Of a stretch of DNA of 64,000 bases, positions 24,904 through 33,628 are shown in pieces. Position numbers and translations under genes: made by a program. Origin of the DNA: Streptomyces camelliae (GTDB lineage Bacteria; Actinomycetota; Actinomycetes; Streptomycetales; Streptomycetaceae); NCBI RefSeq assembly GCF_027625935.1, contig NZ_CP115300.1:3348001-3412000 (forward strand), written 5' to 3'. The notes below the pieces were generated by a model. That model saw only the letters and a list, made by a program, of their open reading frames with translations, was not told the DNA's origin and searched no databases. Position 1 is the first letter of the stretch, and every line of letters starts with the position of its first letter.

Positions 24904-26811
24904 TCAGCCGTGCTTGGCGCGGCTCGCGGCGCGGGCCCGCTCACGCTGGTCCAGGTTCACCTTGCGGATGCGAACGGCCTCCGGGGTCACCTCGACGCAC
25001 TCGTCGTCACGGCAGAACTCCAGCGACTGCTCCAGCGACAGCTTGCGCGGCGGCACGATCGACTCGGCCACGTCGGCCGTCGAGGACCGCATGTTGGTGA
25101 GCTTCTTCTCCTTGGTGATGTTGACGTCCATGTCGTCGGAGCGGGAGTTCTCGCCGACGATCATGCCCTCGTACACCTCGGTGCCCGGCTCCACGAAGAG
25201 CACACCGCGCTCCTGGAGGTTCGTCATCGCGAACGCGGTGACGGCACCGGCGCGGTCGGCGACCAGCGAGCCGTTGTTACGGGTCTGCAGGGTGCCGAAC
25301 CACGGCTCGTGGCCCTCGTGGATCGAGTGGCCGATGCCCGTGCCGCGGGTCTGGGTCAGGAACTCGGTCCGGAAACCGATCAGACCGCGGGACGGAACCA
25401 CGAACTCCATGCGGACCCAGCCCGAGCCGTGGTTGGACATGTTGTCCATACGGCCCTTGCGGACACCCATGAGCTGCGTGACCGCACCCATGTGCTCCTC
25501 GGGCACGTCGATCGTCATGCGCTCGACCGGCTCGTAGACCTTGCCGTCGACGTCCTTGGTGACGACCTGCGGCTTGCCGACGGTCAGCTCGTAGCCCTCC
25601 CGGCGCATGGTCTCGACGAGAATCGCGAGCGCCAGCTCACCACGGCCCTGCACCTCCCAGGCGTCCGGGCGGTCGGTCTCCAGCACGCGCAGCGAGACGT
25701 TACCGATCAGCTCGCGGTCCAGGCGGTCCTTCACCTGGCGGGCGGTGACCTTGCGGTCCTTCACGGCCGCCTTCGCGTCGGCGCCCTTGCCGGTGCCGCC
25801 ACGGCCGACCAGCGGCGAGGTGTTCGTACCGATGACCATGGAGATCGCCGGCTCGTCCACCGTGATCAGCGGCAGCGGGACGGGGTTCTCGGTGTCCGCG
25901 AGCGTCTCACCGATCATGATGTCGGGGATACCGGCGACCGCGCAGATGTCACCCGGGCCGGCCTTCTCGGCGGGCTTGCGGGTGAGCGCCTCGGTCATCA
26001 TCAGCTCGGAGATGCGCACGTTGCTGATGGAGCCGTCGCGCTTGATCCAGGCGACCGTCTGGCCCTTGCGCAGCTCGCCCTGCTCCACGCGGAGCAGCGC
26101 GATACGGCCGAGGAAGTTGTCGGCGTCGAGGTTGGTGACGTGGGCCTGGAGCGGCGCGTCCTCGTCGTACGTCGGGGCCGGGATGTGCTCCAGGATCGTG
26201 GAGAAGAACGGCTCCAGGCTGTCGCTGTCGGCCGGGACCGTGCCGTCGTCCGGCTTGGTCAGCGAGGCGATGCCGTCACGGCCGCAGGCGTAGACGATCG
26301 GGAACTCGATCTGCTCCTCGTCGGCGTCCAGGTCGAGGAAGAGGTCGTAGGTCTCGTTGACGACCTCGTCGATCCGGGAGTCCGGGCGGTCCGTCTTGTT
26401 GATGCACAGGATGACGGGCAGGCGCTGCTGGAGAGCCTTGCGCAGCACGAAACGGGTCTGCGGCAGCGGGCCCTCGGAGGCGTCCACCAGCAGCACGACG
26501 CCGTCGACCATCGACAGACCGCGCTCGACCTCGCCACCGAAGTCGGCGTGGCCGGGGGTGTCGATGATGTTGATGGTGATCGGTTCCCCGCCGTCCTTGG
26601 GGTGGTACTTCACCGCCGTGTTCTTGGCGAGGATCGTGATGCCCTTCTCACGCTCCAGGTCGTTCGAGTCCATCACCCGGTCGTCGACCTGGTCGAGCTG
26701 GTGGGCGGCGAACGCGCCGGCCTGCTTCAGCATGCCGTCGACGATGGTGGTCTTGCCATGGTCGACGTGGGCGACGATGGCGACGTTGCGGATGTCGTGG
26801 CGCGTGGCCAT
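24904..26811 (-). CDS. typA: Translational GTPase TypA/BipA
   Basis: This 635-residue ribosome-associated GTPase starts MATRHDIRNVAIVAHVDHGK. The P-loop AHVDHGKTT lies at about residues 13-21, and DTPGHADFGGEVER and CINKTD give the other G motifs. Domain II, EF-G-like domains and the BipA-specific C-terminus (TNMRSSTADV, CVEVTPEAVRIRKVNLDQRE) follow. BipA acts in 50S subunit assembly and stress or cold adaptation. A longer open frame exists, but the ATG at 26811 gives the conserved start. It is followed by a strong terminator. Confidence 0.96.
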   Translation of the reverse strand: MATRHDIRNVAIVAHVDHGKTTIVDGMLKQAGAFAAHQLDQVDDRVMDSNDLEREKGITILAKNTAVKYHPKDGGEPITINIIDTPGHADFGGEVERGLSMVDGVVLLVDASEGPLPQTRFVLRKALQQRLPVILCINKTDRPDSRIDEVVNETYDLFLDLDADEEQIEFPIVYACGRDGIASLTKPDDGTVPADSDSLEPFFSTILEHIPAPTYDEDAPLQAHVTNLDADNFLGRIALLRVEQGELRKGQTVAWIKRDGSISNVRISELMMTEALTRKPAEKAGPGDICAVAGIPDIMIGETLADTENPVPLPLITVDEPAISMVIGTNTSPLVGRGGTGKGADAKAAVKDRKVTARQVKDRLDRELIGNVSLRVLETDRPDAWEVQGRGELALAILVETMRREGYELTVGKPQVVTKDVDGKVYEPVERMTIDVPEEHMGAVTQLMGVRKGRMDNMSNHGSGWVRMEFVVPSRGLIGFRTEFLTQTRGTGIGHSIHEGHEPWFGTLQTRNNGSLVADRAGAVTAFAMTNLQERGVLFVEPGTEVYEGMIVGENSRSDDMDVNITKEKKLTNMRSSTADVAESIVPPRKLSLEQSLEFCRDDECVEVTPEAVRIRKVNLDQRERARAASRAKHG

Positions 26812-26963
26812 AAGTTGCCGTACTCCCGGAGTGTGAGGAAAGCCTGCGCGTACGTCTGCGTTACGCGGGCCCTGCCGGGCTTGACACGCCACGGCCTTAC
26901 CCCATCGTACGGGGCCCTGAGGAAGTCGGCTTCCTCAGGGCTCTGTGATGATCTCCATGGAGG

Positions 26964-29141
26964 TCATTTCGTGGGACTGATGGGACTCGGGGCACCTTTC
27001 GCGCCCTTCTTCAGATAGCCCATGTCCTCGAAGACCGGCGTCTGGAAACCGAACGCCCCGGCGTTGACGAGATCCCGCCGCGCCCCCACCAGCTGCGGCC
27101 GCTGATACAGCGGAATCGATCCGGCGGCTGCCCAGATCCGGGCGTCCGCCTTCCTGATCAGGTCCCGCTCCTCGCCCTCGTCCAGGGTCGCCGCGGCCTG
27201 GTCGAAGAGCTGGTCCACCTGGTCCGTGCCGACCCGCGTGTAGTTCTGCTCGACGTTCACCGACCCGTCGGCGGCCGGCGCCGGTTTGGCGTAGACCGGC
27301 CGGGCGTCCGTCGCCGGGAAGGCCGACGAGGGCCACGAGTACAGCGCGAGGTCGTAGTCGCCGGAGGCGATGTGGTCCTTGAAGTAACTGTCGTCCGGGA
27401 CCTTGCTGATCGTCGTCCGGATGCCGACCTGCTCCAGCATCGCGGAGATCCGCTCGGCGACGGTGTTCAGCGTCTCGGAGCCGGGCCCGGAGGGGAGCAC
27501 GAAGCGCAGCGTGAGCGCCTTGCCGTCCTTGGCGAGCGGTGCGGCCGGCGCGGCGCCCGGGGCGGCCGTGCCCTGGGGGGCGTACGCCCCGGCCGCGCCC
27601 CCGTGCCTGCCCTCCTGCGCGAGATGCCGGTCGGCGCCGTCGCCCCGGTCGCCACCCTTGCTGTCATCGCCCTTGTCGTCCTCGCCGACGATGTACTGCC
27701 CGTCCCTGCCCCCGTCGGACGGCTTCTCCTTGTCACCCTTGTCTTTCTTGTCGCCCTTGTCGCTCTCGGGACCGGCCGCCTTGTCGCCCTTCTTCGGCTC
27801 CTTGACCGGCCCCCCGGACACCCAGCCGGCGTCGGCGAGCAGCGCTGCCGCCTCCTTGGTGTCCATCACGCCGATCGCGCCGCTGCCGTCGGCGTAGTCG
27901 GGCTGCCCGGACAGGGCGAGATGGCTGCCGACCGGGATCGCGGGCAGGCCCAGCGGGGTGAGCACCAGCTTGGCCAGCGCCGTGCGGTCCAGGGCGCGGG
28001 CGACGGCCCGGCGGACCCGCTCGTCGGCCAGCGGGCCCTCGGAGCCGTTGAGGGCCAGCTGGGTGTAGGCGGGCTCCAGCGACTTGCGGACCTCGAAGCC
28101 GCGCAGCGCCTGCTGCTCGTCCAGGTAGCCGGCGATGGCCTTGCGCAGCTCCGTCTGATCCGACTCGGCCTCGTCCGAGTCCAAGCCGTGCGCCAGCGCC
28201 CAGGAGCGCAGCTTCTTCACGGAGGTCTTGCCGGAGCCCCGCAGCGGGTTCGCACCGCCGTGCGCGGCGAGCCCGATCCGCCGGGCCTCGGCGGGGTCGA
28301 TGTCGGCGAGGTCCACGCTGCCGTCGGCGAGCGCGGCGGCCCGCTTGTCGCGGGGTACGGCGTGCAGCTCGATCTGGGACAGCTTGGCGGGCCGGCCCCA
28401 CCAGCGCGGGTTGCGGGTGAGGACGACGTCCTTCTGGGCGGTGTCGACCTTGTCCACCGTGAAGGGTCCGGCGGTGACCTTCAGCTTGCGCCGGGCGCCG
28501 TCGTTGAAGGCGTCCGGGGTGCCCGTGACGTCCTTCGGGTACAGCGGCGAGAACAGCGACTTCCAGTCGGCGTAGGGGCGGGAGAAGGTGACCCGGACCT
28601 GGAGGTCGCTGGCGCCGCGCTCGATCCTGTCGATGCGGTCGTAGCCGGCGTTGCGGGCGGTCCAGTAGGCGCTGTCCTTGCCGGACAGGGCGCGCCACTG
28701 GGCGACGAAGTCGGCGGCGCCGATCTCCCGGCCGTCGCTCCACACGGCCTGCTGGTTCAGCTTGTACAGCACGACCTGGCGCGGCTCGGTCTCGATGACC
28801 TTGGCCGACTCCAGGTAGGCCGGGTCGGGCACCGGCCGGCCGGTGGCGTCGAGCCGGAACATGGAGGGCAGCACGGCCTGGGCGATCCGGTTGGTGCCGG
28901 CGTCGGCGTCGGCCTGGAAGGTGTTCAGGGTCTCGGGGACGGCGTCGACGGCCCACTTCAGCGTGCCGCCGTCGGCGATCCGGTCCCGGGCGACCGGAGC
29001 GATGTCCTGCCCGGCGAGGGGCTTCGCGACCTCTTCCTCGTCGGAGCCGCACCCGGCGAGGAACGGCACCGCGAGCGCGCCCGCGGCCAGAAAGGCGACC
29101 GATCGCATGACGGCGCGCGGCCCGACTCCGTCGTGGGACAT
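26964..29141 (-). CDS. Large peptide-binding-type lipoprotein (SBP family 5) with low-complexity insert
   Basis: This 725-residue protein has a lipobox FLAGC (Cys31) and a family 5 fold (TLKWAVDAVPETLNTFQADA, WSDGREIGAADFVAQWRALS). It is much longer than usual. A hydrophilic stretch at about residues 450-545 is rich in Lys, Asp and Gly (KGDKKDKGDKEKPSDGG) and then in Ala and Pro, and it splits the SBP domain. It has no transporter genes beside it, so it may serve a distant permease or act as a sensor. typA follows on the same strand after about 150 bases. In S. coelicolor, as I recall, a similar lipoprotein gene also lies next to typA. Confidence 0.85.
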   Translation of the reverse strand: MSHDGVGPRAVMRSVAFLAAGALAVPFLAGCGSDEEEVAKPLAGQDIAPVARDRIADGGTLKWAVDAVPETLNTFQADADAGTNRIAQAVLPSMFRLDATGRPVPDPAYLESAKVIETEPRQVVLYKLNQQAVWSDGREIGAADFVAQWRALSGKDSAYWTARNAGYDRIDRIERGASDLQVRVTFSRPYADWKSLFSPLYPKDVTGTPDAFNDGARRKLKVTAGPFTVDKVDTAQKDVVLTRNPRWWGRPAKLSQIELHAVPRDKRAAALADGSVDLADIDPAEARRIGLAAHGGANPLRGSGKTSVKKLRSWALAHGLDSDEAESDQTELRKAIAGYLDEQQALRGFEVRKSLEPAYTQLALNGSEGPLADERVRRAVARALDRTALAKLVLTPLGLPAIPVGSHLALSGQPDYADGSGAIGVMDTKEAAALLADAGWVSGGPVKEPKKGDKAAGPESDKGDKKDKGDKEKPSDGGRDGQYIVGEDDKGDDSKGGDRGDGADRHLAQEGRHGGAAGAYAPQGTAAPGAAPAAPLAKDGKALTLRFVLPSGPGSETLNTVAERISAMLEQVGIRTTISKVPDDSYFKDHIASGDYDLALYSWPSSAFPATDARPVYAKPAPAADGSVNVEQNYTRVGTDQVDQLFDQAAATLDEGEERDLIRKADARIWAAAGSIPLYQRPQLVGARRDLVNAGAFGFQTPVFEDMGYLKKGAKGAPSPISPTK

Positions 29142-29431
29142 CTCTGCTACCTCCGGGAAGCCGCGAGCGATATGATCACCTTTGGCGGTATTTGGAGCTG
29201 ATCAGATCTAATGCGGCCCACTGAAGAGGAAAGGATCCGGCCACAGCGGGCGACACGGCGACGACGGGCGGTAACCTCACCCGTTCGGCGCAATACGACC
29301 GGAAGATGCATCCGTACGCCTCCGCCAATCGCTGCACATGCCTTCACATCGGCAGGTGTGACGCGCAACACTCCAAGGCGCATGAACGGTGCCGCCCCGG
29401 CACGCCGGACCCGTGGAAGTGAGGACACGTC

Positions 29432-29728
29432 ATGTCCGTGCACGACGACATCACCTCGGTCCAGCGCTCTCTCGACGAACTCGACCGGTCGCTGGGGCGC
29501 CTGGAGCACCAGCTCGGCAGCGGCGGCCTGGAGATGCGCCGGGTCCGCGTGGACGCCGACCATCTGCGCGAGAGCCTCCGGCTGCTCCGGGAGGCGGCCG
29601 ACACCGACACCCGGACCGAGCCGCGCCGGCCCGACCTCGTCACCATCTCCGACAAGCCCTACGACTTCAGCCTGTGGACGGACACGGACGACGAAGGCCT
29701 GGGCGCCCGCGACCGGCACGCGCCCTGA
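29432..29728 (+). CDS. Small predicted coiled-coil protein of unknown function
   Basis: This 98-residue protein starts MSVHDDITSVQRSLDELDRS and has heptad-like leucines through about residue 55, suggesting a helical hairpin or coiled coil. An acidic tail (LWTDTDDEGLG) follows. I do not recognise a family. The ATG is preceded by GGAAGTGAGG. It sits 64 bases before the membrane-anchor gene of the succinate dehydrogenase-type operon and may share its transcript. Confidence 0.65.
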   Translation: MSVHDDITSVQRSLDELDRSLGRLEHQLGSGGLEMRRVRVDADHLRESLRLLREAADTDTRTEPRRPDLVTISDKPYDFSLWTDTDDEGLGARDRHAP

Positions 29729-29792
29729 CCCCCTGAGCCGCAGCAAGAGCCACGGAAGAGCCGTAAAAGAGCCATAGAAGCGGAGCCCCGCC

Positions 29793-30614
29793 TTGGCCAC
29801 TGGTACCGACCCCCAACAGAACAGCGGCGGCGTACGGACGGCTGCGCGCGCCGCGATCGACGCGCCGCATCTGCGGACCGACCGCTGGTGGCTGGCGCCC
29901 GCCGCCACCGCGGCCGGCCTGCTCGCCTTCGTCGTGTACTCCGCCTGGCGGGGCTTCGCGAACGCGGACTACTACGCGGCGCCGTACGTCTCGCCGTTCT
30001 ACTCGCCCTGTCTGGCACAGAACTGCCGGACCATGCACGCGGGTCCGAACGCCGACGTCTTCGGGAGCTGGTGGGGTCTGTCCCCCGCCATCATCATCCT
30101 GATCTTCCCGCTCGGCTTCCGGCTGACCTGCTACTACTACCGCAAGGCGTACTACCGCAGCTTCTGGGCGTCCCCGCCCGCCTGCGCCGTCGCCGAGCCG
30201 CACAAGAAGTACACCGGCGAGACCCGCTTCCCGCTGATCCTGCAGAACGTCCACCGGTACTTCTTCTACGCCGCCGTGCTGGTCGCCGGCGTGCTCACCT
30301 ACGACACCGTGCTGGCCTTCCGGGACACCCACTACCGCTGGGGCCACATGGGCCTCGGCACCCTGGTCTTCCTGGTCAACATCGTGCTGATCTGGGCGTA
30401 CACGATCTCCTGCCACTCGTGCCGGCACATCGTCGGCGGCAAGCTCAAGCACTTCTCCAAGCACCCGGTGCGCTACCGGGCATGGAGTTACGTCGGCCGG
30501 CTCAACGGCCGGCACATGCAACTGGCGTGGGCGTCGCTGTTCAGCGTGTGGCTCGCCGACTTCTACGTCTATCTCGTCGCGTCCGGGGTCTTCGCCGACC
30601 CGCGCTTCTTCTAG
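29793..30614 (+). CDS. Membrane anchor (cytochrome b-type) subunit of a succinate dehydrogenase/fumarate reductase-type complex
   Basis: This 273-residue protein has about five hydrophobic segments (WLAPAATAAGLLAFVVYSAW, GLSPAIIILIFPLGFRLTCY, YFFYAAVLVAGVLTYDTVLA, GTLVFLVNIVLIWAYTISCH, AWASLFSVWLADFYVYLVAS). It has histidines in or near helices (VHRYFFY, HSCRHIVGG, GRHMQ) that could bind haem. It is the first of three genes, 24 bases before the flavoprotein, so it is the obvious quinone-side anchor. It is longer than ordinary SdhC and resembles the single large anchors of some actinobacterial Sdh1-type enzymes. The start codon is TTG. The cysteine pair TISCHSCRH is unusual. Confidence 0.8.
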   Translation: MATGTDPQQNSGGVRTAARAAIDAPHLRTDRWWLAPAATAAGLLAFVVYSAWRGFANADYYAAPYVSPFYSPCLAQNCRTMHAGPNADVFGSWWGLSPAIIILIFPLGFRLTCYYYRKAYYRSFWASPPACAVAEPHKKYTGETRFPLILQNVHRYFFYAAVLVAGVLTYDTVLAFRDTHYRWGHMGLGTLVFLVNIVLIWAYTISCHSCRHIVGGKLKHFSKHPVRYRAWSYVGRLNGRHMQLAWASLFSVWLADFYVYLVASGVFADPRFF

Positions 30615-30638
30615 AGCTTCCAGTGAGGGACTGAACTG

Positions 30639-32564
30639 ATGTCCGTGGTGGACCGGCAGGAGTGGGACGTCGTCGTGGTCGGTGCCGGCGGCGCCGGGCT
30701 GCGGGCCGCGATCGAGGCGCGCGAGCGGGGCGCCCGTACGGCGGTGATCTGCAAGTCGCTGTTCGGCAAGGCGCACACGGTGATGGCCGAGGGCGGCATC
30801 GCGGCGGCGATGGCCAACGTCAACGAGCACGACAACTGGCAGGTCCACTTCCGCGACACCATGCGCGGCGGCAAGTTCCTCAACCAGTGGCGGATGGCCG
30901 AGCTGCACGCGCAGGAGGCCCCGGACCGGGTCTGGGAGCTGGAGACCTGGGGCGCGCTGTTCGACCGTACGAAGGACGGCCGGATCTCGCAGCGCAACTT
31001 CGGCGGCCACGAGTACCCGCGCCTCGCCCACGTCGGCGACCGTACGGGCCTGGAGCTGATCCGCACGCTCCAGCAGAAGATCGTCGCCCTGCAGCAGGAG
31101 GACTTCAAGGAGACCGGGGACTACGAGTCCCGGCTGAAGGTCTTCCAGGAGTGCACGGTCACGAGGATTCTCAAGGACGGGGATCGCGTTTCAGGTGTTT
31201 TCGCCTACGACCGGGAGACCGGCCGCTTCTTCGTCCTGGAGGCCCCCGCGGTCGTGGTCGCGACCGGCGGCATCGGCAAGTCCTTCAAGGTGACGTCGAA
31301 CTCGTGGGAGTACACGGGCGACGGGCACGCGCTGGCGCTGCTCGCGGGCGCGCCCCTGCTGAACATGGAGTTCGTGCAGTTCCACCCGACCGGCATGGTC
31401 TGGCCGCCGTCGGTGAAGGGCATCCTCGTCACCGAGTCGGTGCGCGGTGACGGCGGGGTGCTCCGGAACTCCGACGGCAAGCGGTTCATGTTCGACTACA
31501 TCCCGGACGTCTTCAAGGAGAAGTACGCCGAGTCGGAGGAGGAGGGTGACCGCTGGTACGAGGACCCGGACCACAACCGCCGCCCACCGGAGCTGCTCCC
31601 CCGCGACGAGGTGGCCCGCGCGATCAACGCCGAGGTGAAGGCGGGCCGCGGCTCGCCGCACGGCGGGGTCTTCCTGGACGTGTCCACGCGGATGCCGGCC
31701 GAGGTGATCCGGCGCCGGCTGCCGTCCATGTACCACCAGTTCAAGGAGCTGGCGGACGTCGACATCACGGCCGAGGCGATGGAGGTCGGCCCGACCTGCC
31801 ACTACGTGATGGGCGGCATCGCGGTCGACTCGGACACGGCGGCGGCGCGCGGCGTGCCGGGGCTGTTCGCGGCCGGTGAGGTGGCCGGCGGCATGCACGG
31901 CTCCAACCGGCTCGGCGGCAACTCCCTCTCCGACCTGCTGGTCTTCGGGCGCCGGGCGGGCTGGCACGCGGCCGAGTACGCCCAGGCGCACCCGCGGCCG
32001 CCGGTCGACGACGCCCAGGTCGACGCGGCGTCCGCGGAAGCCCTGCGCCCCTTCTCCGCGGAGGCGGAGGGCGAGGCGGGCCCGCCGGAGAACCCGTACA
32101 CCCTGCACCAGGAACTCCAGCAGACCATGAACGACCTGGTCGGCATCATCCGCCGCGAGGGCGAGATGGAGCAGGCCCTGGAGAAGCTCGCGGAGCTGCG
32201 GGTGCGCGCCCGCCGGGCCGGTGTGGAGGGGCACCGCCAGTTCAACCCGGGCTGGCATCTCGCCCTGGACCTGAGGAACATGCTGCTGGTCAGCGAGTGT
32301 GTGGCCCGGGCGGCGCTGGAGCGCACCGAGTCGCGCGGCGGGCACACCCGCGAGGACTGTCCGACGATGGAGCGCTCCTGGCGCAATGTGAACCTGCTGT
32401 GCGCGCTCGCCGACCCCTCCGGCGGCCTGGCGGCGACGGACCCCGCCCGGGGCCAGATCCGGCTGACCCGCGAGACCACCGATCCCATCCGCCCGGACCT
32501 GCTCGCCCTCTTCGAGAAGGAGGAGCTGGTCAAGTACCTCGCCGAAGAGGAGCTGTACGAGTGA
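30639..32564 (+). CDS. sdhA: Succinate dehydrogenase/fumarate reductase flavoprotein subunit
   Basis: This 641-residue flavoprotein has the FAD-binding start VVVGAGGAGLRAAIEARERG and the segment KAHTVMAEGGIAAAM, whose His normally carries covalent FAD. The substrate-side regions VQFHPTGMVWPP and GSNRLGGNSLSDLLVFGRRAG are also present. It oxidises succinate or reduces fumarate at the cytoplasmic face and passes electrons to the iron-sulfur subunit. The gene overlaps sdhB by four bases (GTGA). Its similarity to the long SdhA type of actinobacteria suggests a second, non-canonical enzyme beside the usual Sdh; this is inference. Confidence 0.93.
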   Translation: MSVVDRQEWDVVVVGAGGAGLRAAIEARERGARTAVICKSLFGKAHTVMAEGGIAAAMANVNEHDNWQVHFRDTMRGGKFLNQWRMAELHAQEAPDRVWELETWGALFDRTKDGRISQRNFGGHEYPRLAHVGDRTGLELIRTLQQKIVALQQEDFKETGDYESRLKVFQECTVTRILKDGDRVSGVFAYDRETGRFFVLEAPAVVVATGGIGKSFKVTSNSWEYTGDGHALALLAGAPLLNMEFVQFHPTGMVWPPSVKGILVTESVRGDGGVLRNSDGKRFMFDYIPDVFKEKYAESEEEGDRWYEDPDHNRRPPELLPRDEVARAINAEVKAGRGSPHGGVFLDVSTRMPAEVIRRRLPSMYHQFKELADVDITAEAMEVGPTCHYVMGGIAVDSDTAAARGVPGLFAAGEVAGGMHGSNRLGGNSLSDLLVFGRRAGWHAAEYAQAHPRPPVDDAQVDAASAEALRPFSAEAEGEAGPPENPYTLHQELQQTMNDLVGIIRREGEMEQALEKLAELRVRARRAGVEGHRQFNPGWHLALDLRNMLLVSECVARAALERTESRGGHTREDCPTMERSWRNVNLLCALADPSGGLAATDPARGQIRLTRETTDPIRPDLLALFEKEELVKYLAEEELYE

Positions 32565-33334
32565 GCAGCTACGAGGCCCGCTTCAAGGTGTGGCGGGGCG
32601 ACGCCGGGGGCGGCGGCCTGGAGGACTTCGCGGTCGAGGTCAACGACGGCGAGGTGGTGCTGGACATCATCCACCGCCTCCAGGCCACCCAGGCCCCCGA
32701 CCTGGCCGTGCGCTGGAACTGCAAGGCGGGCAAGTGCGGTTCGTGCTCGGCGGAGATCAACGGCCGGCCGCGCCTGATGTGCATGACGCGCATGTCGGTG
32801 TTCACCCGCGACGAGACGATCACGGTGACCCCCCTGCGCGCGTTCCCGGTGATCCGCGATCTGGTGACGGACGTCGGCTTCAACTACCAGAAGGCGCGCG
32901 AGATCCCCGCCTTCGTGCCGCCGGCCGGCCTCGGCCCCGGCGAGTACCGGATGATGCAGGAGGACGTGGACCGCGCGCAGGAGTTCCGCAAGTGCATCGA
33001 GTGCTTCCTGTGCCAGGGCACCTGCCATGTGGTGCGCGACCACGAGGAGAACAAGGCCGCGTTCGCCGGCCCGCGCTATCTGATGCGCGTCGCCGAACTC
33101 GACATGCACCCGCTGGACGCGGCCGCCGAGACCGGCCTGGACCGCAAGAGCACGGCCCAGGACGAGCACGGCCTCGGCTACTGCAACATCACCAAGTGCT
33201 GCACGGAGGTGTGCCCGGAGGACATCCACATCACCGACAACGCCCTGATCCCCCTGAAGGAGCGGGCGGTCGACCGCAAGTACGACCCGCTGGTGTGGCT
33301 GGGCTCGAAGATCAGGAGGAGGTCGTCGTCGTAG
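32561..33334 (+). CDS. sdhB: Succinate dehydrogenase/fumarate reductase iron-sulfur subunit
   Basis: This 257-residue protein has an N-terminal plant-type ferredoxin domain (CKAGKCGSCSAEI, then LMCM) for the [2Fe-2S] cluster. A C-terminal domain with CIECFLCQGTCHV and CNITKCCTEVCPEDI supplies the [4Fe-4S] and [3Fe-4S] clusters. It carries electrons from the flavin to the membrane quinone site. I chose the GTG overlapping the flavoprotein stop, because the frame further upstream is only open by chance. The final codons overlap a convergent membrane-protein gene by 23 bases. Confidence 0.93.
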   Translation: MSSYEARFKVWRGDAGGGGLEDFAVEVNDGEVVLDIIHRLQATQAPDLAVRWNCKAGKCGSCSAEINGRPRLMCMTRMSVFTRDETITVTPLRAFPVIRDLVTDVGFNYQKAREIPAFVPPAGLGPGEYRMMQEDVDRAQEFRKCIECFLCQGTCHVVRDHEENKAAFAGPRYLMRVAELDMHPLDAAAETGLDRKSTAQDEHGLGYCNITKCCTEVCPEDIHITDNALIPLKERAVDRKYDPLVWLGSKIRRRSSS

Positions 33335-33623
33335 CGGCGCTGTCGCGGCCGGGGCGCTCGGACAGCACCCGCAGGCGCAGCGCGGCCATGATGCCGAGCC
33401 AGCCGAGCCAGGCCAGGAGGTTGTGACCGCCGGCGAGCGGGCCCAGATAGATGAACACCGCCCAGCCGGCGGCCCCGAGGAGGCAGCCGTAGCCCCACAG
33501 CTTCGGGCGCAGGACCCGCGCGCGGCCCCAGGGCGCGACCCAGCCGGTCGTGAGGCTCGCGACGCCCGCGGCGGCGAGGAGGCCGAAGAGGACGGTGGCG
33601 GCCACCACCAAGACCATGTGCAT
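33312..33623 (-). CDS. Small membrane protein of unknown function
   Basis: This 103-residue protein has three hydrophobic segments: MVLVVAATVLFGLLAAAGVA, LWGYGCLLGAAGWAVFIYLG and LLAWLGWLGIMAALRLRV. It starts at an ATG (a second ATG is two codons on) and lies 5 bases after the phosphotransferase gene. Its 3' end overlaps the end of sdhB on the opposite strand. No family is recognised. Its position suggests co-transcription with the phosphotransferase. Confidence 0.65.
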   Translation of the reverse strand: MHMVLVVAATVLFGLLAAAGVASLTTGWVAPWGRARVLRPKLWGYGCLLGAAGWAVFIYLGPLAGGHNLLAWLGWLGIMAALRLRVLSERPGRDSAATTTTSS

Positions 33624-33628
33624 GGCGG

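Noticed and set aside
24724..27018. A 764-codon plus-strand frame opposite typA
   Set aside because: Shadow of typA; composition is typical of a reverse-complement frame.
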